This document shows positions 1 to 7,865 of a stretch of 64,000 bases of DNA, one piece after another. Every line of letters starts with the position of its first letter. Position 1 is the stretch's first letter. The stretch is from the NCBI RefSeq assembly GCF_009720385.1, contig NZ_WARX01000006.1:124001-188000 (forward strand). Direction: 5' to 3'. The DNA comes from Catellatospora vulcania. Its GTDB lineage: Bacteria > Actinomycetota > Actinomycetes > Mycobacteriales > Micromonosporaceae. The translations under genes and the position numbers were made by a program. Below the pieces are notes generated by a model. The model was not told the DNA's origin, did not search any database, and was given only the letters and a program-made list of their open reading frames with translations.

Positions 1-93
1 GCCCCCTACCTGCATCGGCGAGCGTCGGGGTGCCTGGTTGGCGGCGTGTCGTGACCCGGCGGACCGCGTTCGCCGAGCACGGTCTAGCCTCGG
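1..93. other. Upstream flank, no gene seen
   Basis: No coding region can be supported here. The only recognisable signal is TAGCCT at 85-90, which fits a -10 box for the following ctaG-like gene. A GTG at 97 lies exactly six bases after it, the leaderless spacing seen repeatedly in this window. Confidence 0.5.
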
Positions 94-1113
94 GTGGTGC
101 CGCCTGTCGATCATTTCACCGCGCTGACCTCGAACGTTGCGACCTTGACCGCCGAGACTCCCCCGTTCACGGTGGAGACGCTCGTGACCGGGGCGCGGCT
201 CGACTCGTGGCTCGCGGTCGGACTGCTGCTGGCGGGTGCGCTTTATCTCTACGGCACCCACCGGCTGCGGGTGCGCGGCGACCGGTGGCCGATCGGGCGC
301 ACCATCGCCTTCCTCGGCCCCGGCCTGGGCACGCTGGCCCTGGTCACGGTGAGCGGCGTCGGCGGCTACGACACCACGCTGCTGTCGGTGCACATGCTGC
401 AGCACATGGCGCTGTCCATGGTCGCGCCGATCTTCCTGGCGCTCGGCGCGCCGGTCACGCTGGCCCTGCGCACCCTGCCCGGCCGTCCGCGCCGCACGCT
501 GCTGGCGGCGCTGCACAGCAAGGTCGCGGCGGTGCTCGCCTTCCCGCTGGTCGCGTTCGGCATCTTCGTGGCCAACCCGTTCGCGCTGTATTTCACCAGC
601 CTGTACGAGCAGACGCTGCGGCACGAGTGGCTGCACGAAGTCATGCACGCGCACTTCATCGCCACCGGCTGCCTGTTCTTCTGGCCCCTGCTGGGCCGCG
701 ACCCGCTGCCGGGACGCTGGCCGTATCCGGCCCGCGCGCTGCTGATGCTGTTGAGTGTCCCGTTTCACACCGTGCTCGGGCTCACCATCATGCAGCAGAA
801 GACCCTCCTCGGCGGCGACTGGTATCCGTCGCTGAACCTGTCCTGGATGGACCCCTGGGCCGACCAGGTCACCGCGGGCGGGGTGCTGTGGGCGGGCGGC
901 GAGCTCGTCTCGGTCACCATGCTCGCGGTCCTCGTCGTCCAGTGGATCAAGCAGTCCCGCCAGGAGGCCGCCCGCATCGACCGCCAGCTCGACCGCGAGG
1001 AGGCCGCGCAGGCCGCCGTCGACGCCGCCGCAGCGGCCGGGTCGGCGCAGGTGGACGCGGACGGCGCACCGCACGACCACGAGATCACTTCACCGCTTAG
1101 GATGAGCGCATGA
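94..1113 (+). CDS. ctaG: Cytochrome c oxidase assembly protein, CtaG/caa3 type
   Basis: Integral membrane protein of 339 residues with about seven hydrophobic segments. It matches the Caa3_CtaG family, which helps assemble the copper-containing terminal oxidase. A histidine-rich segment HMLQH lies near residues 100-104, followed by many histidines near membrane borders, as expected for copper handling. The C-terminus is a charged, Ala-rich cytoplasmic tail. The GTG at 94 is used here, but GTG 97 fits the TAGCCT box at 85-90 better as a leaderless start. The stop overlaps the next gene by four bases. The oxidase genes ctaC/ctaF lie 2 kb downstream, supporting the call. The role in copper insertion is family knowledge. 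Confidence 0.85.
   Translation: MVPPVDHFTALTSNVATLTAETPPFTVETLVTGARLDSWLAVGLLLAGALYLYGTHRLRVRGDRWPIGRTIAFLGPGLGTLALVTVSGVGGYDTTLLSVHMLQHMALSMVAPIFLALGAPVTLALRTLPGRPRRTLLAALHSKVAAVLAFPLVAFGIFVANPFALYFTSLYEQTLRHEWLHEVMHAHFIATGCLFFWPLLGRDPLPGRWPYPARALLMLLSVPFHTVLGLTIMQQKTLLGGDWYPSLNLSWMDPWADQVTAGGVLWAGGELVSVTMLAVLVVQWIKQSRQEAARIDRQLDREEAAQAAVDAAAAAGSAQVDADGAPHDHEITSPLRMSA
1098..1103 (+). promoter_or_regulatory. Leaderless -10 box for the receiver protein
   Basis: TAGGAT followed by six bases and the ATG at 1110. It lies inside the last codons of the ctaG-like gene, so the receiver gene may have its own promoter as well as coupling to ctaG. Confidence 0.5.
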
Positions 1114-1505
1114 GTACCAAGACCGTCCTGCTCTACAGCGACGACCCGCAGGTCCGCGACCGGATGCGACTGGCCATCGGCGAGCACCCGGCACCCGACC
1201 TCGAGGTCGAGTTCGTCGAGGCGTCCACCTACGGCGAGTGCGTCAAGCTGGTGGACGACTACGAGATCGACCTGCTGGTGCTGGACGGCGAGGCGACCCC
1301 GGGCGGTGGCCTGGGCGTGGCGCGTCAGCTCAAGGACGAGATCGACGAGTGCCCGCCCTGCTGCGTCGTCATCGCCCGCTCGGCCGACCGCTGGCTGGCG
1401 GCGTACGCCCGCGTCGACGCGACGCTGGTGCACCCGCTCGACCCGTTCGAGACCGCGAAGGTCATCTCCACCCTGCTCCGCGACGACTCCCCCGTGGCCG
1501 CCTGA
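1110..1505 (+). CDS. Stand-alone receiver-domain protein, atypical
   Basis: Single response-regulator receiver fold of 131 residues with no output domain. The acidic pair (SDD near residues 10-11) and the central aspartate in the [12 protein letters not shown] segment are present. The lysine normally found in a KP motif near the end is replaced by histidine (LVHPLDPFE), and the usual Thr/Ser switch segment reads VIARSADRW. Phosphorylation-dependent switching may therefore be altered or absent. It overlaps the ctaG-like gene by four bases (ATGA) and precedes trpD by 40 bases. No kinase is adjacent. The partner is unknown; it could be a protein-protein interaction module. Confidence 0.75.
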   Translation: MSTKTVLLYSDDPQVRDRMRLAIGEHPAPDLEVEFVEASTYGECVKLVDDYEIDLLVLDGEATPGGGLGVARQLKDEIDECPPCCVVIARSADRWLAAYARVDATLVHPLDPFETAKVISTLLRDDSPVAA

Positions 1506-1545
1506 CCCGAGCACAGCCGCCACGCCCTTCACCCCTGGAGGCCCG

Positions 1546-2643
1546 ATGGGCGACCGGAACACCTGGCCCCACCTGCTCGGCGCGCTGCTGCGCCGGGAGG
1601 AGCTCACGCCGGACGACACGGCCTGGGCCATGGGCGAGATCATGTCGGGCGTGGCGACACCGGCGCAGATCGCCGGCTTCGCGCTGCTGCTGCGGGCCAA
1701 GGGCGAGACCGCCGGTGAGGTGTCCGGCCTGGTCGCGACGATGCTGTCCAACGCGGCCCCGCTGCCGCAGACCGACGAGCAGCGCGCGGCCACCCTGGAC
1801 GTGGTCGGCACCGGCGGCGACCAGGCGCACACCGTCAACATCTCGACGATGTCCGCCATCGTGGCCGCCGGGGCCGGAGCCCGGGTGGTCAAGCACGGCA
1901 ACCGCGCCGCCTCCTCGTCCTGCGGCACCGCCGACGTGCTGGAGTTCCTCGGCATCCCGCTGGACCTGAGCCCGGCGCAGGTGGCCGCGGTCGCCGAGGA
2001 AGCCGGTATCACGTTCTGCTTCGCCGCGACGTTCCACCAGGGCCTGCGCCACGCCGGCGGGGTACGCCGCGAGCTGGGCGTGCCCACCGCTTTCAACTTC
2101 CTCGGCCCGCTGACCAATCCCGCCCGGCCCCGGGCCGGCGCGATCGGCTGCGCCGACACCCGGATGGCCGGCGTCATGGCGCAGGTGTTCGCCGACCGCG
2201 GTGACACGGTCCTGGTGCTGTGCGGCGAGGACGGCCTGGACGAGTTCACCACCGCCGCCCCCACACGCGTCTGGGTGGCTCGTGGCGGGCAGGTGACCCC
2301 GCTGCGCATCGACTCCGCCGATCTCGGCGTGGCCCGTTCCGCCGCCGGCGACCTGCGCGGCGGGGACGTGTCGCTCAACGCCGAGGTGGTGCGCCGCCTG
2401 CTCGGCGGGGAGACCGGCGCGGTGCGCGACGCCGTGCTGGTCAACACCGCCGCCGGGCTGACCGCCCACGACTGGGCGGCCAAGGGCGCGGGCCCCGCCG
2501 ACCCGGACGCCCTCGTCGAGGAGCTGACCGACGCGCTGCACGCGAACATGCGCCGCGCCGCCGAAGCGATCGACTCCGGCGCGGCGTCTGCCGTCCTGGA
2601 GCGCTGGATCACCGCCGCGGCCGCCGCGAAGTACGCCGAGTAG
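1546..2643 (+). CDS. trpD: Anthranilate phosphoribosyltransferase
   Basis: Cytosolic tryptophan pathway enzyme that transfers phosphoribosyl from PRPP to anthranilate. Predicted length is 365 residues. The PRPP-binding GTGGD motif is near residues 88-92, the NIST segment follows it, and [18 protein letters not shown] occupies about 117-134, all diagnostic of TrpD. The ATG at 1546 is preceded by a GGAGG-like sequence (CTGGAGG) at the right distance; longer readings upstream lack family similarity. It is isolated from other trp genes, as in many Actinobacteria. A strong hairpin follows directly after the stop. Confidence 0.95.
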   Translation: MGDRNTWPHLLGALLRREELTPDDTAWAMGEIMSGVATPAQIAGFALLLRAKGETAGEVSGLVATMLSNAAPLPQTDEQRAATLDVVGTGGDQAHTVNISTMSAIVAAGAGARVVKHGNRAASSSCGTADVLEFLGIPLDLSPAQVAAVAEEAGITFCFAATFHQGLRHAGGVRRELGVPTAFNFLGPLTNPARPRAGAIGCADTRMAGVMAQVFADRGDTVLVLCGEDGLDEFTTAAPTRVWVARGGQVTPLRIDSADLGVARSAAGDLRGGDVSLNAEVVRRLLGGETGAVRDAVLVNTAAGLTAHDWAAKGAGPADPDALVEELTDALHANMRRAAEAIDSGAASAVLERWITAAAAAKYAE

Positions 2644-2657
2644 CGCGACGACATACG

Positions 2658-2700
2658 AATGAAACCGGCCCCCTCCGATGCGGAGGGGGCCGGTTTCATT
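2658..2700. terminator. Bidirectional terminator, trpD/ctaF
   Basis: Perfect 20-bp inverted repeat (2658-2677 and 2681-2700) with a 3-base loop. The arms begin AATGAAACCGGCC, so an A tract on one side and a T-rich end on the other flank the G+C stem in both directions. It lies between the convergent ends of trpD and ctaF. Confidence 0.9.
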
Positions 2701-2712
2701 TGCTTCAGGGAA

Positions 2713-3138
2713 TCAGTGCTCCGCGGTGCGCCGGGTGCCGGTGTAGTACTCGAACAGCATCGCCGAGGTGGACAGCAGCACGCACAGGATGCCGAGGGCG
2801 ATCAGCCACCACATCCAGAACACCAGGCCGAGCGAGGCGATCAGCGCCGACAGCGCGATGCCGAACGGCCAGTAGCTGCCCGGGCTGAAGAAGCCCAGCT
2901 CACCGGCACCGTCGGCGATCTCCGCGTCGAGCCGGTCCTCCGGGCGCGGGTCGATGCGGCGCGAGACGAACCAGAAGTAGCCGCCGCACATCGAGCACAG
3001 CAGGAACGACAGCACCAGTGCGACGGTGCCGATCCACTCGATGCCGCCCAGGGACAGGTTCGTCCACCAGCCGTAGACGATCGCGGCGACGATCAGGAAT
3101 CCCGCGACGCCGATGAAAAGGCGGTATTCGGTCTTCAT
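2713..3138 (-). CDS. ctaF: Cytochrome c oxidase subunit 4, actinobacterial CtaF
   Basis: Small membrane protein (141 residues) with four hydrophobic segments, starting MKTEYRLF. It matches the actinobacterial subunit IV of the aa3-type oxidase, which forms a supercomplex with bc1. The ATG at 3138 is chosen because the upstream extension is Arg-rich and out of character for the family. It follows ctaC by 10 bases, so the two are almost certainly one operon. It probably has a structural or stabilising role; it has no metal ligands. Confidence 0.9.
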   Translation of the reverse strand: MKTEYRLFIGVAGFLIVAAIVYGWWTNLSLGGIEWIGTVALVLSFLLCSMCGGYFWFVSRRIDPRPEDRLDAEIADGAGELGFFSPGSYWPFGIALSALIASLGLVFWMWWLIALGILCVLLSTSAMLFEYYTGTRRTAEH

Positions 3139-3148
3139 GTCTCCAGCC

Positions 3149-4027
3149 TCAGTTCGCGGTGCGCAGGGTCGGGAACGGCGTCGTCGTCGTGGCGTAGGGG
3201 TTCTCACCGATCGCCGTCAGCGCCTCGGGAGTGCTCTTGCCCGACTTCAGTGCCGCCACGAACTGGTCGTACTTCTCCGGCGTCACGGCCCGCAGCTCGA
3301 AGTTCATCATCGAGTGGTACGTGCCGCACAGCTCGGCGCACCGGCCGACGTAGCTGCCCGTCTCGATGACGTTCACTTCGAACTGGTTGATCACGTTGCC
3401 GGGGAACACGTCCCGCTTGAACAGCAGCTCCGGCACCCAGAACGAGTGGATGACGTCGTTGCTGTGCTCGATGAAACGCACCGTCTTGCCGGTGGGGATG
3501 ACCACGACCGGGATGTAGTTGCTGTCACCGGGCGTGCTCTCCACCTTCGCGGCGTCGACGCCAGGGCCGGAGAGGTAGTTGAACTGCCAGTTCCACTTGA
3601 ACGCGACGACCTCGACGGTGGCGTCCGGGTTCTTGGTCAGCTTGTTCACATCGGTCTGCACGACGGCGGTGTAGTAGAACAGCACCGCGATCACCAGGAA
3701 CGGCAGCACCGTGTAGAGGATCTCGATCGGCAGGTTGAACCGCGTCTGCGTGGGCAGGTCCGCGTCACCGCGCTTGCGGCGGTAGGCCGCCACGCACCAG
3801 AAGATCAGACCCCACACGAAGACGCCGACCGCGAGCGCCGCGACGACCGAGCCGACCCACAGGTCGTACATCCGCTCGGACTGCTCGGTGATGCCGCCCT
3901 CGGGCCAGCCGAATCCGTCGAATGCAGCACCGATGTTGTTGATGCTGCATCCGGCGAGCAGCGTCACCAGGACCACCGACATCGCGCTCAAGCCGACGGC
4001 TCGCCTGCGGGCTCGTGTTGCGACCAC
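3149..4027 (-). CDS. ctaC: Cytochrome c oxidase subunit II
   Basis: Lipoprotein subunit of the aa3 oxidase that accepts electrons at the CuA centre. The N-terminus has an Arg-rich stretch, a hydrophobic segment and the lipobox LLAGC, so Cys is probably lipidated. Two transmembrane helices follow, then the periplasmic-side cupredoxin domain with HSFWVPEL and the CuA ligand run CAELCGTYHSMM (Cys230, Cys234, His238, Met241). Length is 292 residues. The GTG start at 4027 has a GGAGGCAGGAG ribosome site just upstream. ctaF follows by 10 bases. The promoter region is shared divergently with the cysteine desulfurase gene. Confidence 0.95.
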   Translation of the reverse strand: MVATRARRRAVGLSAMSVVLVTLLAGCSINNIGAAFDGFGWPEGGITEQSERMYDLWVGSVVAALAVGVFVWGLIFWCVAAYRRKRGDADLPTQTRFNLPIEILYTVLPFLVIAVLFYYTAVVQTDVNKLTKNPDATVEVVAFKWNWQFNYLSGPGVDAAKVESTPGDSNYIPVVVIPTGKTVRFIEHSNDVIHSFWVPELLFKRDVFPGNVINQFEVNVIETGSYVGRCAELCGTYHSMMNFELRAVTPEKYDQFVAALKSGKSTPEALTAIGENPYATTTTPFPTLRTAN

Positions 4028-4200
4028 CTGCTCCTGCCTCCCTTAGCAGCGCCACCTTCGGACGCACCGGTGAGGGGCGTGACCGACGGTCGCAGAGTAC
4101 TTCACCCCGGGGCCCCGGCCGGGCCTGGGGTCGGCCCGGTGATCCGGCGTGTCCGCGGGAACGTGGAGACGGCGACGAGTGCGTCACCGCTAGATCACGA

Positions 4201-4206
4201 TACCGT
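4201..4206 (+). promoter_or_regulatory. Leaderless -10 box for the cysteine desulfurase gene
   Basis: TACCGT followed by exactly six bases and GTG at 4213. This fixes the start of the desulfurase reading frame, which otherwise has several in-frame upstream alternatives. Confidence 0.5.
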
Positions 4207-4212
4207 CGAGGG

Positions 4213-5394
4213 GTGGGAGATCCCCGGCAGGCCGGTCCAATCGATCAGGGCGAGAACGTCCGCGGCGCGTATTTCGATGCGGCGACCGCGACGCCGCTGC
4301 ACCCGGCCGCCCGCGAGGCGCTGCTCGGCGCGCTCGAAGACGGCTGGGCCGACCCCGGCAAGCTCTACACCCAGGCCCGCCGGGCGCGACTGCTGCTCGA
4401 CGCGGCGCGCGCCACGTTCGCGCAGGTCCTGGGCGTACGCCCGGACGAAGTGGCCTTCACCAGCAGCGGCAGCACCGCGGCGCACGCCGCCGTCCTGGGT
4501 GGACTGGCCGGCCGCCGCCGCGCCGGGTCGACGCTGGTCCGCTCGGCGATCGAGCACTCGGCCGTGCTGCACGCCGGCGAACGGCACGTGCGCGACGGCG
4601 GCGCCGAGGCCGAGGTGCCGGTGGACCTGGTCGGCCGGATCGACCTCGACGCCTGGGCGCGGGAGGTGTCCGCGCCCGGCGTGGCGCTCGCCGCACTGAT
4701 CAGCGCGAGTCACGAGGTCGGCACGGTGCAGCCCGTGGCCGCGGCCGCAGCGGCGTGCCGCGAGGCCGGCGTGCCGCTTTACGTCGACGCGGCGCAGTCA
4801 CTGGGCCGCGCGCCGGTGCCGGACGGCTGGTCGCTGCTGACCGGCTCGGCCCGCAAATGGGGCGGCCCGCCCGGGGTGGGCCTGCTGGTGCTGCGCAAGG
4901 GCACCCGCTGGGTGTCGCCCTATCCCGCCGACGACCGGGAGTCCGGCCGCTTCCCCGGCGCGCCCGACCTGCCCGCGATCCTCGCCGCGGCGGCGTCGCT
5001 GCACGCCGTGCACGAGACCGCGGCACAGGAATCAAATCGACTGTCCGCCCTGGTAGACCACGTACGCGCCACCGTCGCGGCGACCGTGCCCGACGTCGAG
5101 ATCGTGGGCGACCCGGCCGACCGGCTGCCGCACATCGTCACCTTCTCCTGCCTGTACGTCGACGGCGAGGCGCTGCTCACCGCCCTGGACCGGCGCGGCT
5201 TCGCGGTGTCGTCCGGCTCGGCCTGCACGTCCTCGACGCTGCGGCCCAGCCATGTGCTGGCCGCCATGGGCGTGCTGACGCACGGCAACATCCGGCTGTC
5301 GCTGCACCACGACAGCACCGCCGAGCAGGTGGACCGGTTCCTGGCCGAGCTGCCCGGCATCGTCGCGGCGCTGCGGGCGGAGGTGGGCATGTGA
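4213..5394 (+). CDS. Cysteine desulfurase, class V aminotransferase
   Basis: PLP enzyme of about 393 residues that takes sulfur from cysteine and holds it as a persulfide. The catalytic cysteine lies in SSGSACTSS near the C-terminus. The PLP lysine sits in LTGSARKWGGPPGVG; the family usually has SGHK here, so an Arg replaces the His next to the lysine. The N-terminus AYFDAATATPLHP is the usual YLD(N/A)AATTP element. The stop overlaps the TusA-like gene by four bases (GTGA), suggesting the sulfur is passed to that carrier. It diverges from ctaC/ctaF. It resembles IscS/NifS, but no iscU is nearby. Confidence 0.9.
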   Translation: MGDPRQAGPIDQGENVRGAYFDAATATPLHPAAREALLGALEDGWADPGKLYTQARRARLLLDAARATFAQVLGVRPDEVAFTSSGSTAAHAAVLGGLAGRRRAGSTLVRSAIEHSAVLHAGERHVRDGGAEAEVPVDLVGRIDLDAWAREVSAPGVALAALISASHEVGTVQPVAAAAAACREAGVPLYVDAAQSLGRAPVPDGWSLLTGSARKWGGPPGVGLLVLRKGTRWVSPYPADDRESGRFPGAPDLPAILAAAASLHAVHETAAQESNRLSALVDHVRATVAATVPDVEIVGDPADRLPHIVTFSCLYVDGEALLTALDRRGFAVSSGSACTSSTLRPSHVLAAMGVLTHGNIRLSLHHDSTAEQVDRFLAELPGIVAALRAEVGM

Positions 5395-5630
5395 ACCCGG
5401 ACACCCCGGTCGACGTGTTGAACTGCCTGGGCCAGCGCTGCCCCCTGCCGGTCATCGCCCTCGCGAAGCACCTGCCGACGGTGCCCGTCGGCGCGGTCGT
5501 CCGGGTGCTCGCCGACGACCCCGCCGCCGCCGTGGACATCCCGGCCTGGTGCCGCATGCGCGCCCAGCAGTACCTCGGCGCGGCCTCCGCCGACGGCTCC
5601 CCCGCCTTCGACGTCCGCCGCCTCACCTGA
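5391..5630 (+). CDS. TusA-like sulfur carrier protein
   Basis: Small cytosolic protein of 79 residues with the TusA/SirA signature CLGQRCPLPVIALAK near the N-terminus; the cysteine of the CPxP motif is the persulfide carrier in this family. It starts with GTG inside the stop of the cysteine desulfurase gene, implying translational coupling and a donor-acceptor pair. Target (thiolation of tRNA, cofactors or Fe-S supply) is not shown by the sequence. A hairpin repeat follows about 65 bases downstream. Confidence 0.9.
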   Translation: MNPDTPVDVLNCLGQRCPLPVIALAKHLPTVPVGAVVRVLADDPAAAVDIPAWCRMRAQQYLGAASADGSPAFDVRRLT

Positions 5631-5659
5631 CCCCCCGCCCGCGCCGCCCCGCCCCACCC

Positions 5660-5688
5660 GCGCCGCGCCGCGCCGCGCCGCGCCGCGA
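5660..5688. repeat. CGCCG simple-sequence tract
   Basis: About five consecutive CGCCG units immediately before hairpin repeat A1. A similar GCGCGGC-rich tract follows copy A2 at 14443-14476, so the two low-complexity tracts accompany the same repeat family. Confidence 0.7.
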
Positions 5689-5693
5689 CTAAA

Positions 5694-5758
5694 ATAGACG
5701 TTGGCCTATCTGGATGAAAAATCTGCGATCAGACTCATCCAGATAGGCCAACGTCTAT
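5694..5758. repeat. Hairpin repeat family A, copy 1
   Basis: Perfect 24-bp inverted repeat (5694-5717 and 5735-5758) around a 17-base loop that contains a smaller TCTG/CAGA hairpin. The outer arm reads TAGACGTTGGCCTATC, shared with copies at 14373 and 45205. It sits between convergent tusA-like and adoK stops, so it can act as a terminator for both. Confidence 0.9.
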
Positions 5759-5785
5759 GTAAAACCGGGAGCGACGCCCGGCGGG

Positions 5786-6760
5786 TCAGTTCAGGTGGGG
5801 GCGGATGTCGGCGGCGGCCTCGTCGCCGTAGGACTCGGCCAGGCGCTTGAGGAAATTGTCCGGCTCGACGTCGTACTCCTGGGTGCCGACGGTCTCCAGC
5901 ACCAGCGTGGCCAGCAGCGACCCGACCTGCGCCGCCCGCTCCAGGCCAAGCCCCCACGACAGCGCGGCGAAGAACCCGCCCCGGAAGCCGTCGCCGACAC
6001 CCGTCGGGTCGTACACCTGGATCTCGCGGGCGACCGGCACGTGGATCGGCGCGAAGCCGCGGCCGGTGATCCGGACGCCGTTCTTGCCCAGCGTGGTGAC
6101 CCGCACCTTGACCCGGTCCAGCACCTCGTCCGAGGTCAGGCCGGTCTTCTGCTCCAGCAGCGAGTTCTCGTACTCGTTGGTGAGCAGGTACTCCGCGCCG
6201 TCGATCAGCTTGAGCACGTCGTCGCCGCCCATCCGGGCCAGCTGCTGCGACGGGTCCGCGGCGAACGCGTACCCGCGGTCGCGGCACTCCTGGGAGTGGC
6301 GCACCATCGCCACCGGGTCGTTCGCGCCGACGATGACCAGGTCGAGGCCGTCGAGGCGGTGGTGCACCGGGGACAGCTCGATGTTGCGGGCCTCGCTCAT
6401 GGCGCCGGCGTAGAACGAGGCGACCTGGCACAGGTCCTCGTCGGTCGTGCAGACGAAACGGGCGGTGTGCGCCACCTCACTGACGTGCACCGAGTCACAG
6501 TCGACGCCGTGGCGCTCCAGCCACGAGCGGTAGTCGGCGAAGTCCGCGCCGACCGCGCCGACCAGCACCGGCCGCAGGCCGAGCTTGGCCATGCCGAAGG
6601 CCATGTTCGCCGCCACGCCGCCACGCCGGATCACGAGGTCGTCGACCAGGAACGACAGTGAGACCTTGTCCAGCTGGTCGGCGATGAGCTGGTCCGCGAA
6701 GCGGCCCGGGAAGTGCATCAGGTGATCCGTGGCGATCGATCCGGTAACGCAGATCTTCAT
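5786..6760 (-). CDS. adoK: Adenosine kinase, PfkB/ribokinase family
   Basis: 324-residue sugar/nucleoside kinase. The whole protein closely resembles mycobacterial adenosine kinase (recalled as Rv2202c): N-terminus CVTGSIATDHLMHFPGRF, central SEARNIELS, AADPSQQLARM, and the C-terminal anion-hole/catalytic segment DPTGVGDGFRGGF at 251-263 with Asp257 as the expected base. It phosphorylates adenosine to AMP in purine salvage; related family members act on other sugars, so the substrate rests on similarity. The ATG at 6760 begins MKICVTGS. The gene stands alone between an A-family hairpin and the ErpA-like gene's hairpin. Confidence 0.85.
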   Translation of the reverse strand: MKICVTGSIATDHLMHFPGRFADQLIADQLDKVSLSFLVDDLVIRRGGVAANMAFGMAKLGLRPVLVGAVGADFADYRSWLERHGVDCDSVHVSEVAHTARFVCTTDEDLCQVASFYAGAMSEARNIELSPVHHRLDGLDLVIVGANDPVAMVRHSQECRDRGYAFAADPSQQLARMGGDDVLKLIDGAEYLLTNEYENSLLEQKTGLTSDEVLDRVKVRVTTLGKNGVRITGRGFAPIHVPVAREIQVYDPTGVGDGFRGGFFAALSWGLGLERAAQVGSLLATLVLETVGTQEYDVEPDNFLKRLAESYGDEAAADIRPHLN

Positions 6761-6817
6761 GGTTGACCTTCAGGTCGGCGAAAGATGGGCGCGGAAAGCG
6801 TACCGGTTGACGCACAT

Positions 6818-6861
6818 ACGACAGCGGCACTCCGGCGTGGCCGGAGTGCCGCTTGTGTCGT
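6818..6861. terminator. Hairpin downstream of the erpA-like gene
   Basis: Stem GCGGCACTCCGG (6824-6835) with CCGGAGTGCCGC (6841-6852), extended outward by ACGACA/TGTCGT after a 3-base bulge. It lies between the 3' end of the erpA-like gene and the 5' end of adoK, both on the minus strand. A clear T tract is lacking. Confidence 0.7.
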
Positions 6862-6947
6862 CGCCCACACCGGGGCGGCGGGTGAAGCTCAGGTGGGTCG
6901 GTCACCGGTCAGTGACTGTGCCTACCGGCTTCCACTGCCGCTGCGCG

Positions 6948-7319
6948 TCAGTGGAAGCTGTCGCCGCAGGCGCACGAGCCGCCCGCGTTCGGGTTGTCGA
7001 TGGTGAAGCCCTGGGCGTCGATGCGGTCGGCGAAGTCGACGGTGGCGCCCGCGAGGTACGGCGCGCTCATCCGGTCGACGACGACCTCGACACCGCCGAA
7101 GTCCTTGACGATGTCACCGTCGAGCTCGCGCTCGTCGAAGAAGAGCTGGTAGCGCAGGCCGGAGCAGCCACCGGGCTGAACGGCGACCCGCAGCCGGAGG
7201 TCGTCGCGACCCTCCTGCTCCAGCAGAGCCTTGACCTTGCCGGCCGCTACCTCGGTGAGGTTGATGCCGGTGGCGTCGTCCGTCTTGATGTCGGGCGTCG
7301 AGATGTCGGGCGTCGTCAC
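6948..7319 (-). CDS. erpA: Iron-sulfur cluster insertion protein, ErpA/IscA (HesB) type
   Basis: A-type Fe-S carrier of 123 residues. The three cluster cysteines are in place: Cys52 in GGCSGLRYQ and Cys116/Cys118 in the C-terminal GGSCACGDSF. The N-terminus is a short acidic Thr/Asp-rich lead. The GTG at 7319 is chosen because GGGAGCACCTC precedes it and upstream sequence is non-coding in character. Family role is delivery of clusters to apo-proteins such as lipoyl synthase, whose gene lies at the far end of this window. The neighbouring cysteine desulfurase would be a plausible sulfur source, but this is inference. Confidence 0.88.
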   Translation of the reverse strand: MTTPDISTPDIKTDDATGINLTEVAAGKVKALLEQEGRDDLRLRVAVQPGGCSGLRYQLFFDERELDGDIVKDFGGVEVVVDRMSAPYLAGATVDFADRIDAQGFTIDNPNAGGSCACGDSFH

Positions 7320-7405
7320 GAGGTGCTCCCAAGCGGTGAAGTGCTGATTATCCTTCGACGTAACGCTAGCGCGCCGGGGTTTGATTCCCCAGAGCGCCTC
7401 ACGGG

Positions 7406-7780
7406 CTATCCGCCCAGTGTGGTGTTGATGACTTCGCGGTGCGTGGGCCGCGCCGCGGCGTGCCGTTCCCGCCCGGCCTCGGTGGGGTGCACGAACACCC
7501 CGCGCCGGTCGGACGCGCACAGCTTGCGCTCGACCAGCCCGTCCTTCTCCAGGCGGGCGACCGTGCGCGACAGCGCGCTCTGGCTGAGGTGGATCTGCTC
7601 GCCGAGCTCCTGCATCCGCAGGCCGGTGCAGTCTTGGGCGCCGACCAGCCGGTCCAGCACCTCGAACTCGCTCATGCCGAGCTGATGCCGGTCCTGCAGT
7701 GCGCTCTCCAGCGCGCAGGAGAGCGCCGCGTACTGCCGGGACAGCTCTCGCCACGCCTTCACGGCCACCTCGTCGGGCAT
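7406..7780 (-). CDS. MarR-family transcriptional regulator
   Basis: 124-residue winged-helix repressor. The recognition region LSQSALSRTVARLEKDGLVER and wing DRRGVFVHPTEAGRE are typical of MarR; the dimerising helices lie at both ends. The ATG at 7780 is six bases after a TAGGCT box (minus strand, 7787-7792), so it is probably leaderless. It diverges from an MFS transporter gene, and a long dyad fills the 85 bases between them. Repression of both transcripts with release by a ligand exported by the transporter is the usual arrangement; the ligand is unknown. Confidence 0.88.
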   Translation of the reverse strand: MPDEVAVKAWRELSRQYAALSCALESALQDRHQLGMSEFEVLDRLVGAQDCTGLRMQELGEQIHLSQSALSRTVARLEKDGLVERKLCASDRRGVFVHPTEAGRERHAAARPTHREVINTTLGG

Positions 7781-7786
7781 GACCGG

Positions 7787-7792
7787 AGCCTA
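7787..7792 (-). promoter_or_regulatory. Leaderless -10 box for marR
   Basis: TAGGCT on the minus strand, six bases before the marR ATG at 7780. It ends two bases from the left arm of the operator-like dyad. Confidence 0.5.
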
Positions 7793-7794
7793 AC

Positions 7795-7851
7795 ATGCAG
7801 GTGCAGTAAATGTGAACGCATTTTATGCTTGCGCATTCAATGCACATGCAA
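7795..7851. promoter_or_regulatory. Operator-like dyad between marR and the MFS gene
   Basis: Two 27-base arms (7795-7821 and 7825-7851) around TTT; 20 of 27 positions pair as an inverted repeat. Conserved pieces include TGCA-GTGCA, AATG-G and GCAT. AT content is high for this genome. The dyad lies between the -10 boxes of the two divergent genes, so a bound repressor would cover both promoters. Confidence 0.75.
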
Positions 7852-7852
7852 C

Positions 7853-7858
7853 TAACGT
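7853..7858 (+). promoter_or_regulatory. Leaderless -10 box for the MFS gene
   Basis: TAACGT followed by seven bases and the ATG at 7866. It supports 7866 rather than the in-frame ATG at 7812, which would lie inside the operator dyad. Confidence 0.5.
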
Positions 7859-7865
7859 ACCCGGC

